The position numbers and the translations under genes were made by a program. This document shows positions 55,311 to 64,000 of a stretch of DNA of 64,000 nucleotides, piece after piece. The stretch lies in NCBI RefSeq assembly GCF_900176415.1, contig NZ_FWXO01000001.1:674775-738774 (forward strand). Reading direction: 5' to 3'. The notes under the pieces were generated by a model. It was not told where the DNA came from. It did no database searches and saw nothing but the letters and a program-made list of their open reading frames with translations. Origin of the DNA: Cellulophaga tyrosinoxydans. Lineage in GTDB: Bacteria; Bacteroidota; Bacteroidia; Flavobacteriales; Flavobacteriaceae. The number at the start of each line of letters is the position of its first letter. The stretch's first letter is position 1.

Positions 55311-55318
55311 TACTTTTG
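55311..55318 (+). promoter_or_regulatory. Bacteroidota -7 promoter box (TACTTTTG) of the hem operon
   Basis: This is an exact TAnnTTTG match ending 22 bases before the hemA ATG at 55341. A GTTCCGCTAGCG block lies 35 bases upstream and could be part of a regulator site. A clear -33 TTG at the expected spacing is not seen. Confidence 0.55.
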
Positions 55319-55340
55319 TGCGCAATTGTTTCAATTTTTC

Positions 55341-56597
55341 ATGAAAGATTACCATATTTCAAAACATAGCTCTTTTTACACCATTGGCCTTAATTACAAA
55401 AAGGCAGATGCAGAAATACGAGGTAAATTTAGTTTGGATGAAAAGGCCATTGACAATTTGCTTATTGAGGCAAAAGCTCAAGGTATTGATGGACTTTTGG
55501 TTACTGCCACTTGTAACAGAACAGAATTATACGGTTTTGCGCAACATCCTTTTCAACTTATAAAATTATTATGTGATAACACCATTGGAACTGTTGAGGA
55601 ATTTCAAGAAGTGGCCTATGTGTATAAAAATAACGATGCCATAAGCCATCTTTTTAAAGTTGGTACTGGTTTAGACAGTCAAATATTAGGCGATTTTGAA
55701 ATTATAAGTCAAATTCGCCAAAGTTTTAACCGTTCTAAAAAATTCGATATTGCGAATCCGTTTATAGAGCGCTTATGCAACTCGGTTATCCAAGCAAGTA
55801 AGCGTATTAAAAACGATACAGAAATTTCATCCGGTGCAACATCCGTTGCTTTTGCCTCGGTACAGTATATTTTTAAAAATGTTCCTGATATTTCTGATAA
55901 AAATATTCTCCTGTTTGGTACTGGAAAAATAGGTCGTAACACTTGTGAAAATTTGTTGAAGCACACACAAAATTCACACATCACACTTATAAACCGTACA
56001 AAAGACAAGGCGGAAAAAATAGCGGGAAAATTTAATTTAATCGTTAAAGATTACGGCGATTTACAAACAGAAATTAGAAATACCGATGTGTTAATTGTGG
56101 CCACTGGCGCAAAAACACCAACAGTTACTAAAGAGCTTATTTACTCTAAAAAACCGTTGCTAATTCTAGATTTATCTATTCCTAAAAATGTTTCTGACGA
56201 TGTTACAGATTTACCGAATGTAACTCTTGTACACTTAGATCACCTTTCTCAAATTACTGATGAAACTCTGGAAAAGAGAAAACAGTTTATTCCTGATGCA
56301 GAAGCCATTATTGAGCAAATAAAAGACGAATTTATCCAATGGTTAGAAACCAGAAAATTTGCTCCTGTTATTAAGGCTTTAAAAAAGAAGTTAAAAACGA
56401 TGAAAGATGAAGAACTGGACTTTCAAAGTAAAAAACTGCGTGATTTTAATGCAATACAGGCAGATATTATTTCTGAACGCATAATTCAAAAAATAACCAA
56501 ACAGTTTGCCAATCACCTGAAAGGCGAAGATATTGATGCTGACAACAGTTTATCATTAATCCAAAAAGTGTTTCAATTAGAAGTAGAAACAAAATGA
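55341..56597 (+). CDS. hemA: Glutamyl-tRNA reductase
   Basis: I start at the ATG at 55341 (418 residues); the TTG at 55326 would add five residues and place the start closer to the promoter box. This enzyme reduces glutamyl-tRNA to glutamate-1-semialdehyde, the first committed step. It has the TIGLNYKKA start, TATCNRTELYG near 56 with the catalytic Cys, GTGLDSQILGDFEIISQ near 110-126, the NADPH Rossmann GTGKIGRNTCENL near 193, and a C-terminal dimerisation helix. First gene of a plus-strand hem run; its stop overlaps the hemC start by 4 bases. It likely answers to the AraC regulator beside it. Confidence 0.96.
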   Translation: MKDYHISKHSSFYTIGLNYKKADAEIRGKFSLDEKAIDNLLIEAKAQGIDGLLVTATCNRTELYGFAQHPFQLIKLLCDNTIGTVEEFQEVAYVYKNNDAISHLFKVGTGLDSQILGDFEIISQIRQSFNRSKKFDIANPFIERLCNSVIQASKRIKNDTEISSGATSVAFASVQYIFKNVPDISDKNILLFGTGKIGRNTCENLLKHTQNSHITLINRTKDKAEKIAGKFNLIVKDYGDLQTEIRNTDVLIVATGAKTPTVTKELIYSKKPLLILDLSIPKNVSDDVTDLPNVTLVHLDHLSQITDETLEKRKQFIPDAEAIIEQIKDEFIQWLETRKFAPVIKALKKKLKTMKDEELDFQSKKLRDFNAIQADIISERIIQKITKQFANHLKGEDIDADNSLSLIQKVFQLEVETK

Positions 56598-58168
56598 GTA
56601 AAGTAATCAGAATTGGAACACGCGATAGTGAATTAGCACTTTGGCAAGCAAACACCGTTAAAAAACAATTAGAAGAACAAGGATACCAAACGGTATTGGT
56701 CCCAGTAAAATCTATGGGAGACCTTGTGCTTGATAAACCACTACATGAATTAGGCATTACTGGAGTTTTTACAAAAACTTTAGATGTGGCAATGCTTAAA
56801 GGTGAAATTGATATTGCTGTACATTCCATGAAAGATGTACCAACCGTTTTGCCCATGGGTATTGTACAAGCAGCAGTTTTAGAACGCGGAAATTACATGG
56901 ATATCCTTGCCTTTAAAAACAACGAAGAGTTTTTGGCTCAAAAAGATGCCGTAATTGCCACGGGAAGTCTTAGAAGAAAAGCGCAATGGTTAAATAGATA
57001 TCCTACACATACTGTTGTAGATTTAAGAGGAAATGTGCAAACTCGCGCTGAGAAATTAGAGAACAACAATTGGAATGGTGCCATTTTTGCCGCTGCAGGT
57101 TTAGAACGTGTGGGTTTAGAATTTGAGAACACCATAGGGTTAACATGGATGGTTCCTGCGCCAGCCCAAGGAGCTGTAGTAGTTGTGGCTCTTGAAAATG
57201 ATGAATTCTCAAGAAAAGCTTGTGCAGAATTAAACCATAAAGAAACAGAAATTTGCACCACTTTAGAACGTAAATTTTTAAACGTTTTGGAAGGTGGTTG
57301 CACAGCACCAATAGGCGCTTTGGCAAATATTAAAGATAACAATGTTAGTTTAAAAGGGGTGTTATTAAGTGTTGATGGCAAGAAAAAAATAGAAGTAGAA
57401 TTTACTTCTAAACTTGGCAAACATGAAAATTTAGCTGAAGCATGTGCAGAACGCATACTAAGTCGTGGTGGTAAGCTTTTAATGGGTGAAATTGCAGGTG
57501 CACTGGTAAAACCAAATATATTTTCTACAAAAAAACTTACGCCATCACAACAGGCACTTTTCAATTCGAATATAACGGCTGATTCTGAAGATTTTCTTCA
57601 AATAAGTCTTAATCGAATCCCTCGATTGGTTTTAAAATCGCCCATAGAAAACGTAATTATTACGAGTCAAAATGCTGTAGAAGCTATTTTAGCAAGTAGT
57701 AATCCCGATGAACTTCAATTTAAAAACATCTACTGCGTGGGTAGAAGAACAAAAAAATTGATTGAAAGTAGAATTGGAAAAGTTACGCATGCTGAAAATA
57801 GAGCTAAAAAACTTGCCGATTATTTGGTTGAGTTTATGGATGGTTCAAAAGCTACTTATTTCTGCAGTAACATTCGTTTAGATGAATTACCCGACTTGTT
57901 AAAAGAAAATAATATAGAACTCGACGAAATTGAAGCTTATGTAACCAAACAAGCGCCAAAAAAAGTGAGTGATAGTGTTGAGGGTGTGCTTTTTTATAGT
58001 CCGTCTAACGTACAAAGTTATATACAAGAAAATACCAGCAATGTGGTTGCCTACTGTATAGGTGACACCACTGCCGACGAAGCCAAAAAACATTTTTCTA
58101 AGGTTAAAATTGCAAAAATACCAACCTTGGAGAGTGTAATTGACTTGGTCAACAAGGATTACAAGTAA
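56594..58168 (+). CDS. hemC: Hydroxymethylbilane synthase fused to uroporphyrinogen-III synthase
   Basis: A 524-residue bifunctional protein. Residues 1-300 are porphobilinogen deaminase: RIGTRDSELALWQA at 6-19, HSMKDVP near 77, and the dipyrromethane cofactor Cys236 in EGGCTAPIGA. Residues from about 310 to 524 read as uroporphyrinogen-III synthase (HemD): PIENVIITSQNAVEA near 349, CVGRRTKKLIES near 376, and GVLFYSPSNVQSYIQE near 460. The fused HemC-HemD makes uroporphyrinogen III directly. The hemA and hemC genes overlap by 4 bases. HemD family sequences are weakly conserved, so that half is less certain. Gene symbol is for the HemC half. Confidence 0.92.
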   Translation: MSKVIRIGTRDSELALWQANTVKKQLEEQGYQTVLVPVKSMGDLVLDKPLHELGITGVFTKTLDVAMLKGEIDIAVHSMKDVPTVLPMGIVQAAVLERGNYMDILAFKNNEEFLAQKDAVIATGSLRRKAQWLNRYPTHTVVDLRGNVQTRAEKLENNNWNGAIFAAAGLERVGLEFENTIGLTWMVPAPAQGAVVVVALENDEFSRKACAELNHKETEICTTLERKFLNVLEGGCTAPIGALANIKDNNVSLKGVLLSVDGKKKIEVEFTSKLGKHENLAEACAERILSRGGKLLMGEIAGALVKPNIFSTKKLTPSQQALFNSNITADSEDFLQISLNRIPRLVLKSPIENVIITSQNAVEAILASSNPDELQFKNIYCVGRRTKKLIESRIGKVTHAENRAKKLADYLVEFMDGSKATYFCSNIRLDELPDLLKENNIELDEIEAYVTKQAPKKVSDSVEGVLFYSPSNVQSYIQENTSNVVAYCIGDTTADEAKKHFSKVKIAKIPTLESVIDLVNKDYK

Positions 58169-58184
58169 TTTTAGTCACATAATC

Positions 58185-59933
58185 ATGTGGGAAAAAATAA
58201 AATTCTCGAACCTAATTCTATTGTTTTTAGACTTAGGTCTTGTTATTTTTTTAATTTATGATTTCGGGTTTAAAGACTACCAAGCGTTAAGACAATATAA
58301 ATTAATAGTATTGCCTGTACTTGTATTCGCGCTAATTCTATTTAATCTGTACAAATATCTTCTATTTAAGAAGAAACACATTAAAAACCCAAGTCCTAAG
58401 ATTAACTTATATTATCTATCGCTACTTTTAATTATTGAAATAATTATGATTGCAAGCGACTTTGAAGAGTCGTTTTTAGATAGTTTTTTTAATGTTCGTT
58501 ATGTTATAGAATACGGACTACTAATCTACTTTTTTATTCGCTTATCGTTTTTAGTTCGTAAAATTTACAGTTACTATTTTAATCCGGCTATTATTTTTGT
58601 TGGCAGTTTTGCCATCATCGCGTTAGCCGGTACTTTTCTATTAATGCTTCCTGAATCTACCACCAACGGAATAACCTTTACTGACGCCCTATTTACTGCC
58701 ACCAGTGCAACATCAGTAACTGGATTAATTGTGGTGGATACTGCCAAAGATTTCACCTCTTTTGGTCAGACCATTATTATGTTTCTGTTTCAATTAGGCG
58801 GATTAGGGATGCTAACATTTACTTCATTCTTTGCGTATTTTTTTAAAAGTGGTTCTTCATTTCGTGAGAGTTTGTATATGAAAGATATTATGGGATCTAA
58901 TGATGAATTAGGTGGTGTAATGAAAAGAGTTATGCAAGTAGTTGCTTTTTCATTATTTATTGAAGGTATTGGCGCCATTCTTATTTACACATCGCTCCCA
59001 ACGTCTAAAATTGTGCCCGACCAAGGCTTTTTTTCGGTATTCCATGCCATTTCTGCCTATTGCAATGCTGGGTTTTCACTAGAATCTATGGGTTTATATG
59101 ATGTTAATTTAAGATTCAATTATTATTTGCAATGGATTGTAATGGGTCTTATTATTTTTGGTGGATTAGGATACCACATTGCTTATAATGTAGTGCAGTA
59201 TTTAAAGCGTTTTGTTACCAATTTATTTAGTGGCTCTAAAAAAATATTTATATCACGTGTCATTTTATTGAATACCAAAATAGTACTGTATACTACATTA
59301 ATTTTAATAGTTGCAGGTACCTTTTTCTTCCTGTTTTCAGAACAAAAAACCAACCTTATGGAGCACCAAACTTGGTTCGGAAAATTTACAACAGCTCTTT
59401 TTTCTTCCGTTACAGCAAGAACAGCCGGGTTTAATACGGTAGATTATGCTCATTTTAGTATTCCTGGTATCTTGTTTATGATTTTTCTAATGTGGATTGG
59501 AGCATCGCCAGCATCAACCGGAGGAGGTATAAAAACTACTACCTTTGCCATTGCAACGTTGAACGTGTTTTTTGTAGCAAAAGATCAACCTTATATAGAA
59601 ATAGGAACAAGAAGAATTGCTGCACAATCGGTTCGTCGTGCATTCGCCATTATGGCAATTTCCTTAGCGAGTATAGGTACAGGTATATTATTTTTATTAA
59701 TTTTCGATCCCGAATTTTCGTTAATCCAAATTGCTTTTGAGGTTTTTTCAGCATTTAGTACGGTTGGTGTTTCCATGGGCATCACCGCTTCGTTATCAGA
59801 AAATAGCAAATATGTGCTAATAATTTTAATGTTTTTAGGTAGAATTGGACTTCTAAATTTAATGATAGGATTGCTAAAAGGTGTAAATCAAGCAGATTAT
59901 ACCTACCCTGAAGAAAATATCGTCATTAACTAA
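58185..59933 (+). CDS. TrkH/KtrB family potassium uptake channel
   Basis: I start at the ATG at 58185 (582 residues); a longer frame from 58140 would overlap the hemC gene. This is a potassium-transporting membrane protein with four pore-loop repeats. Selectivity filter motifs are TATSATSVTGLIVVDT near 175-190, SAYCNAGFSLES near 295, SSVTARTAGFNTVDY near 410-424 and AFSTVGVSMGITASLSE near 525. Gly at the filter positions is kept. The last gene half is preceded by two extra N-terminal helices. It begins 16 bases after hemC and is followed by its TrkA gating subunit, so a transport pair sits inside the hem operon. Confidence 0.93.
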   Translation: MWEKIKFSNLILLFLDLGLVIFLIYDFGFKDYQALRQYKLIVLPVLVFALILFNLYKYLLFKKKHIKNPSPKINLYYLSLLLIIEIIMIASDFEESFLDSFFNVRYVIEYGLLIYFFIRLSFLVRKIYSYYFNPAIIFVGSFAIIALAGTFLLMLPESTTNGITFTDALFTATSATSVTGLIVVDTAKDFTSFGQTIIMFLFQLGGLGMLTFTSFFAYFFKSGSSFRESLYMKDIMGSNDELGGVMKRVMQVVAFSLFIEGIGAILIYTSLPTSKIVPDQGFFSVFHAISAYCNAGFSLESMGLYDVNLRFNYYLQWIVMGLIIFGGLGYHIAYNVVQYLKRFVTNLFSGSKKIFISRVILLNTKIVLYTTLILIVAGTFFFLFSEQKTNLMEHQTWFGKFTTALFSSVTARTAGFNTVDYAHFSIPGILFMIFLMWIGASPASTGGGIKTTTFAIATLNVFFVAKDQPYIEIGTRRIAAQSVRRAFAIMAISLASIGTGILFLLIFDPEFSLIQIAFEVFSAFSTVGVSMGITASLSENSKYVLIILMFLGRIGLLNLMIGLLKGVNQADYTYPEENIVIN

Positions 59934-59965
59934 GCTAATAGATCTCCAAATAAAAAAATACAACA

Positions 59966-60646
59966 ATGAAAATAATAATTATTGGCTTAGGTAATTTCGG
60001 AATGTCAGCAGCTATTGCACTTTCCAATACAAATCACGAGGTTATAGCGGTAGATATGGATATGGAAAAAATATCGCAAATCAAAGATAAGGTTGCCCAT
60101 GCCGTTGCCTTTGATGCCAAAAAAGAAGCTGCATATAACTCATTACCACTTAAAAATACCGACTTGGTCATCATTGCTATTGGGGATCGCAATGGAACAG
60201 CTATAATGAGCACGGCAATAATAAAAAAATTAACGAACGCTAAAATCATTGCTAGAGCATCTTCATCTATCGAGGATACCATTTTACAAGCCATGGGTGT
60301 GGATCAAATTGTTCATCCAGAAAAAGATTACGCCGAACGATTTATCAAAACCATTAACATTAGTGGTAGTATAGATAGTTTAGAAGTTGATGATGATTAT
60401 TTGGTATCTGAAATTGAAGTGCCAAAAGACGTGGTGGGCAAGACCATACTAGAATCAGAGTTTCGTAAAAAACATCATTTAAATATTATTACAATAATTC
60501 GTTTAAAAGAGCACAAAACTTTATTAGGCAAAATTGAAATTAAAAAAGAAGTTCTTGGAATGCCTAAACCAAGTACCGTATTACAAGAAAATGACATTTT
60601 AGTTGTTTTTGGTAAAGACAAAAACATAAAATCTGTATTAAAATAA
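59966..60646 (+). CDS. TrkA/KtrA family potassium uptake regulatory subunit
   Basis: A 226-residue cytoplasmic gating protein. The N-terminal RCK/TrkA_N Rossmann domain has the nucleotide loop GLGNFGMSAA at 7-16 and the acidic VAVDMD at the end of the second strand. The C-terminal TrkA_C domain (about 140-226) shows LVSEIEVPKDVVGKTIL near 143 and DILVVFGKDKNI at the end. It is the partner of the TrkH-type gene 32 bases upstream; the pair forms a Ktr-like system controlled by NAD(H) or ATP. Confidence 0.94.
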   Translation: MKIIIIGLGNFGMSAAIALSNTNHEVIAVDMDMEKISQIKDKVAHAVAFDAKKEAAYNSLPLKNTDLVIIAIGDRNGTAIMSTAIIKKLTNAKIIARASSSIEDTILQAMGVDQIVHPEKDYAERFIKTINISGSIDSLEVDDDYLVSEIEVPKDVVGKTILESEFRKKHHLNIITIIRLKEHKTLLGKIEIKKEVLGMPKPSTVLQENDILVVFGKDKNIKSVLK

Positions 60647-60652
60647 TCGCCC

Positions 60653-61009
60653 ATGTTAACCGCAATACACCCTAAACTGCCAATGCGAAATAAACAAGTG
60701 ACTAAAGACTATTATGTTACGCAATTAGGCTTTTCTGTGCTAGGTTCAGAAGATTTTGAAGATTATTTTATGATTTCTAAAGAGGGAATAGAAATTCATT
60801 TTTTTAAGTTTGCCGATTTAAATCCTAAAGAAAATTATGGTCAAATCTATATAAGAACAAATGCTATTGATGAATTATACCAATCGTTCTTAAACAAAAA
60901 AGTGAAAATACATCCTAACGGTCCTTTACAGACAAAGCCTTGGGGACAGCGCGAATTTTCGCTTCTAGACCCAGACAATAATTTAATAACCTTCGGGCAA
61001 TCCATATAA
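60653..61009 (+). CDS. VOC family (glyoxalase/bleomycin-resistance fold) protein
   Basis: A 118-residue protein of one VOC domain, with two beta-alpha-beta-beta-beta units. Starting AIHPKLPMRNKQVTKDYYVT, it continues with ISKEGIEIHFFKFADLNP near 43 and the closing FSLLDPDNNLITFGQS. It matches the bleomycin-resistance-like subgroup that often lacks metal ligands. The role (antibiotic binding, glyoxalase or dioxygenase) is not decidable. It is 6 bases after trkA and 38 before hemE in the same operon. Confidence 0.85.
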   Translation: MLTAIHPKLPMRNKQVTKDYYVTQLGFSVLGSEDFEDYFMISKEGIEIHFFKFADLNPKENYGQIYIRTNAIDELYQSFLNKKVKIHPNGPLQTKPWGQREFSLLDPDNNLITFGQSI

Positions 61010-61047
61010 AATAAATAGAAAATAAAAATTCAGCCAAAAAGCTACAA

Positions 61048-62073
61048 ATGATAAAAAACGATTTATTCTTACGCGCATTAAAAGGAGAAACTGTAGAACG
61101 CCCACCGGTATGGATGATGCGTCAAGCAGGAAGGTATTTACCTGAATTTATGGAAATCAAAAAAGAATATGATTTCTTTACACGTTGCCAAACTCCAGAT
61201 TTAGCCTCAGAAATAACAGTACAACCTATTAGAAGATATGGCATGGATGCTGCTATCCTTTTTTCGGATATTCTGGTCATTCCACAAGCAATGAATATTG
61301 AGGTACAAATGAAACCCGATTTTGGTCCTTATTTGCCTAATCCTATACGAAATCAGAAAGATGTTGATGCTGTTATTGTTCCTGATGTGAATGTAGCACT
61401 GGATTATGTAATGCAAGCAATTAAAGCTACTAAAGAAAAATTAAATGACGAGATTCCGCTTATTGGCTTTGCTGGGTCTCCATGGACTATTCTTTGCTAT
61501 TGTGTGCAGGGTCAAGGCAGTAAAACTTTTGACAAAGCCAAGGAATTATGTTTTACGCAACCTGTAGTAGCGCATCAATTATTGCAAAAAATTACGGATA
61601 CTACCATTGCTTATTTAAAAGCAAAAGTAAAAGCAGGTGTTAACGCCGTTCAGGTATTCGATTCTTGGGGAGGTATGCTTTCTCCAACAGATTATACAGA
61701 GTTTTCTTGGAAGTATATTCAGCAAATAATAGACGCTCTAAAAGATGAAACTCCTGTTATTGTGTTTGGAAAAGGGTGTTGGTTTGCCTTAGGCGATATG
61801 GCAAAATCTGGCGCTTCTGCTTTAGGTGTGGATTGGACCTGCTCTGCAAGAAATGCACGTTATTTAACGGGCGGAAATATAACACTACAAGGTAATTTTG
61901 ATCCTGCGAGATTATTATCACCTCCACAAGACATAAAACGTATGGTCACCCAAATGATCAACGAGTTTGGAAAAGATAAATATGTGGTAAATTTAGGCCA
62001 TGGTATTCTGCCAAATGTTCCTGTTGATAATGCTCGAGCATTTATTGATGCCGTGAAAGAATATAAAAGCTAA
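61048..62073 (+). CDS. hemE: Uroporphyrinogen decarboxylase
   Basis: A 341-residue enzyme that decarboxylates uroporphyrinogen III to coproporphyrinogen III. The start [20 protein letters not shown] and the motif [15 protein letters not shown] at 20-34 hold the substrate-binding Arg residues. [12 protein letters not shown] near 71 has the catalytic Asp, and [16 protein letters not shown] near 141 and [13 protein letters not shown] near 203 complete the barrel. [14 protein letters not shown] near 315 is typical of the end. Length is as usual. It belongs to the hem run, between the VOC gene and the GNAT gene (5 bases on). Confidence 0.97.
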   Translation: MIKNDLFLRALKGETVERPPVWMMRQAGRYLPEFMEIKKEYDFFTRCQTPDLASEITVQPIRRYGMDAAILFSDILVIPQAMNIEVQMKPDFGPYLPNPIRNQKDVDAVIVPDVNVALDYVMQAIKATKEKLNDEIPLIGFAGSPWTILCYCVQGQGSKTFDKAKELCFTQPVVAHQLLQKITDTTIAYLKAKVKAGVNAVQVFDSWGGMLSPTDYTEFSWKYIQQIIDALKDETPVIVFGKGCWFALGDMAKSGASALGVDWTCSARNARYLTGGNITLQGNFDPARLLSPPQDIKRMVTQMINEFGKDKYVVNLGHGILPNVPVDNARAFIDAVKEYKS

Positions 62074-62078
62074 ATAAT

Positions 62079-62642
62079 TTGATTTTTGATCTACAATCAC
62101 ATACCGTTGAAGCTATCCAAGAAAAGGATGCATGGCGTGTATGTGATTTTGTAGTTTCCAATGCAGACCGATTAAAAAGATTTTTTCCTAAAACTTTAGA
62201 ACTAAACTTAAATCCCACCTTATCAGAAATTTTTGTGACTCAAAAAGTCAGTGAATTTATGACTAGAAAAGAGTTCTTGTTTACGCTAAAAGAAAAAGAG
62301 AACAGAACTATAATAGGATTGGTTTATTTAAAAAAAATAGATTGGCAGAAAAAATCTGGTGAACTTGCTTATTGTATTGGTTATCAATATGAAAACAAAG
62401 GCATTATTAGTAAAACCGTTCGGTATATTGTGAATTGGGCTTTTAATGATTTAGGTATAAAAAAATTAGAAATTATAGCTCACAAAACCAATTTTCCAAG
62501 CGTTGCTGTAGCCGAAAAATGTGGTTTTGCTTGGCAAAAAACACTTTTACAACACTTTACGCCACCTAATGAGCCAACATTAGATATGGAGTTATATGAA
62601 AAATACAATGAAAGGAGCTTAAACCCTATTAAGATTAATTAA
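62079..62642 (+). CDS. GNAT family N-acetyltransferase
   Basis: A 187-residue acetyltransferase of the RimJ/RimL type. The acetyl-CoA site is IGYQYENKGIISKTVRYIVNW near 107-127 and the closing ...IIAHKTNFPSVAVAEKCGFAWQKTL near 140-165. The most likely start is the TTG at 62079, five bases after hemE; the next ATG lies far inside the domain. Substrate could be a protein N-terminus or a small amine. A GNAT gene between hemE and hemF is a common order in flavobacteria. Confidence 0.85.
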   Translation: MIFDLQSHTVEAIQEKDAWRVCDFVVSNADRLKRFFPKTLELNLNPTLSEIFVTQKVSEFMTRKEFLFTLKEKENRTIIGLVYLKKIDWQKKSGELAYCIGYQYENKGIISKTVRYIVNWAFNDLGIKKLEIIAHKTNFPSVAVAEKCGFAWQKTLLQHFTPPNEPTLDMELYEKYNERSLNPIKIN

Positions 62643-62695
62643 TGTGTTCTTTAGCAAATAACATCTGACCATTAAAATGCAATTAAAAATTACGG

Positions 62696-63598
62696 ATGAA
62701 AGATAAATTCTACGCCTACATTCAGCAACTACAAGACACCATTACATCTACATTAGAAGAAGTGGATGTTTCTGCAAAATTTAGAGAAGATATTTGGCAA
62801 CGCCCTGAAGGCGGTGGAGGCAGAACACGAGTTATAGAAAATGGTGCTGTTTTTGAAAAAGGGGGCGTTAATATTTCTGGAGTACATGGCGCATTACCCG
62901 AAAGCATGCAAAACTATTTTGGCGTAAAAGATGCAGATTTTTTTGCTTGTGGCTTAAGCCTTGTGTTGCATCCAAAAAACCCGATGGTGCCTACAGTTCA
63001 TGCCAATTGGCGCTATTTTGAAATGTATGATAAAGAAGGTACAATAGTAGACCAGTGGTTTGGTGGTGGTCAAGATTTAACGCCTTATTATTTGTTTCAG
63101 GAAGATGCCATTCATTTTCATACTACCTGTAAAAAAGCCTGTGACGCTCACCATCCAGAATTTCATAGTACCTATAAGAAAAAATGCGATGAATACTTCT
63201 GGAACACGCACCGTGATGAAGCACGTGGTTTAGGCGGACTCTTTTTTGATTACTGCAAAGCCAATGAACAAATGCAAATGCAAGATTGGTATAATTTTGT
63301 TACCGAAGTAGGCAATAGTTTTCTAGAGGCTTATGTACCCATTGTTATAAAACGTAAAGATTTGGAATATACTAGCGAACAACGAAAATGGCAAGAAATT
63401 CGTCGTGGACGGTATGTAGAATTTAATTTAGTGCACGATAAAGGCACGCTATTCGGACTAAAAACAAATGGTCGAATTGAAAGTATTTTAATGAGTTTGC
63501 CACCACATGTACAATGGGTATATGACCATCAACCTGAAAAGGATAGCGATGAAGAAAAACTCTTAAATGTTCTAAAAAACCCTAAAGATTGGGTTTAA
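62696..63598 (+). CDS. hemF: Oxygen-dependent coproporphyrinogen-III oxidase
   Basis: A 300-residue enzyme that oxidatively decarboxylates coproporphyrinogen III to protoporphyrinogen IX. Conserved blocks: RPEGGGGRTRVIENG near 36-50, NPMVPTVHANWRYFEM near 93-108, FGGGQDLTPYYLF near 122-134, and RRGRYVEFNLVHDKGTLFGL near 237-256. No signal; it is cytoplasmic. This enzyme needs molecular oxygen; together with the HemJ-like protein it points to an aerobic route. Last hem gene of the run. Confidence 0.96.
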   Translation: MKDKFYAYIQQLQDTITSTLEEVDVSAKFREDIWQRPEGGGGRTRVIENGAVFEKGGVNISGVHGALPESMQNYFGVKDADFFACGLSLVLHPKNPMVPTVHANWRYFEMYDKEGTIVDQWFGGGQDLTPYYLFQEDAIHFHTTCKKACDAHHPEFHSTYKKKCDEYFWNTHRDEARGLGGLFFDYCKANEQMQMQDWYNFVTEVGNSFLEAYVPIVIKRKDLEYTSEQRKWQEIRRGRYVEFNLVHDKGTLFGLKTNGRIESILMSLPPHVQWVYDHQPEKDSDEEKLLNVLKNPKDWV

Positions 63599-63630
63599 AA
63601 AAATGCTATTTTTAAAATAAAAAACAAAAT

Positions 63631-64000
63631 ATGCTCGATAGTCTATTAGAAGCCTTAAAGTTTTCCCCAAACAATGTGCCTTTAAAATTGCAAGTTGCCA
63701 AACTATATTTACAACAAGGCGATTTTGAAAATTGCGAAAAGCATCTTTATGAATGTATTGAATTAGACAATACTAATCATGATGTAAAATACGAGCTAGC
63801 CAATTGTTTTTACAAACAAGGAAAAACCTCAGCAGCAGAGGTGGTTTTAGAAGAAATTACTAAAAAAACCAAAAATATTAAGTATTTAGAATTGCTATGT
63901 TATTGTCAATTGAATCTTCAGAATACTAATGAAGCCTTAGATACTTATCAAAATATTATAGCAATTGATCCATCGTATAGTAATGAAGATTTTGATCATA
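63631..64000 (+). CDS. TPR-domain protein, 3' end outside window
   Basis: From the ATG at 63631 the frame stays open for 123 codons to the right edge. It starts MLDSLLEALKFSPNNVPLKL and shows three to four TPR units: LKLQVAKLYLQQGDFENCEKHL, VKYELANCFYKQGKTSAAEVVL and LLCYCQLNLQNTNEALDTY. No signal. The rest is not seen, so its true nature, such as a TPR plus ATPase, is open. It follows hemF by 32 bases and may continue the operon. Confidence 0.75.
   Translation, partial: MLDSLLEALKFSPNNVPLKLQVAKLYLQQGDFENCEKHLYECIELDNTNHDVKYELANCFYKQGKTSAAEVVLEEITKKTKNIKYLELLCYCQLNLQNTNEALDTYQNIIAIDPSYSNEDFDH

Noticed and set aside
56938-57564. 208-codon open frame on the minus strand
   Set aside because: It lies wholly inside hemC, which has strong family motifs, and its product has low-complexity Phe/Ser/Leu content typical of an antisense shadow.
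58140-58184. N-terminal extension of the TrkH-type protein from TTG at 58140
   Set aside because: It would overlap hemC by 29 bases; the ATG at 58185 gives the normal membrane start.
1-64000. tRNA, rRNA, CRISPR array, insertion sequence or prophage
   Set aside because: I looked in all gaps above about 100 bases and saw no cloverleaf, direct-repeat array, transposase or integrase.

Overview
The window is about 34% G+C by eye and reads as chromosome of a marine-type flavobacterium (Bacteroidota, Flavobacteriaceae). Supporting this are a MarC protein, DUF1460 and DUF3109 proteins, many secreted proteins with short N-terminal signals and lipoboxes, a eukaryote-like class Ia ribonucleotide reductase, several exact TAnnTTTG promoter -7 boxes and few strong Shine-Dalgarno sequences. 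I see no tRNA, rRNA, CRISPR array, insertion sequence or prophage gene. About 60 genes are dense and often overlap by 1 to 4 bases.

Layout. 1-10641: a carbohydrate-oxidation island. It has two related FAD-dependent GMC oxidoreductases (one with a gluconate 2-dehydrogenase subunit-3 partner), two sugar isomerase/epimerase-like TIM barrels, a DUF1080 (3-keto-disaccharide hydrolase family) lipoprotein cut by the left edge, a Gfo/Idh/MocA oxidoreductase, an MFS transporter, a DinB-like protein and an ASCH protein. A 16-base perfect palindrome lies in the divergent promoter region. The set fits the oxidise-at-C3, cleave and re-reduce route for glycosides; substrate and regulator are not visible. 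10642-16112: two terminators, two tiny membrane ORFs, nrdB-nrdA, and a stretch rich in hairpins. 16113-18832: a LytTR response regulator with a TPR-containing LytS-type kinase. 18825-31697: housekeeping genes (DUF3109, MarC, S41 protease, dCMP deaminase, HupE, TerB-DnaJ, bacilliredoxin, PlsC-like acyltransferase, HD hydrolase, Tat-type Gfo/Idh, DsbA-like, radical SAM, crotonase). 31794-40380: an NtrY-like kinase, a HemJ-like protein, a large sortilin/BNR-repeat protein, EcsC, MATE and ferrochelatase.

40695-52217 is the least explained part. It holds a 1168-residue TraB/GumN protein facing a tightly coupled six-gene operon: a coiled-coil protein, an unknown protein, an AAA+ ATPase, a second unknown protein, and two membrane proteins. 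Four of its five junctions overlap or lie within 17 bases, and the remaining one holds a palindromic repeat. This is my main candidate for an undescribed system: an ATPase-driven cytoplasmic machine tied to the inner membrane or envelope.

52449-64000: a DUF1460 protein, a ThuA lipoprotein and an AraC regulator divergent from a haem operon (hemA, a hemC-hemD fusion, TrkH/TrkA potassium uptake genes, a VOC protein, hemE, a GNAT, hemF), then a TPR gene cut by the right edge. Together with hemH and the hemJ-like gene, this window encodes most of haem synthesis after glutamyl-tRNA; hemL and hemB are not here.
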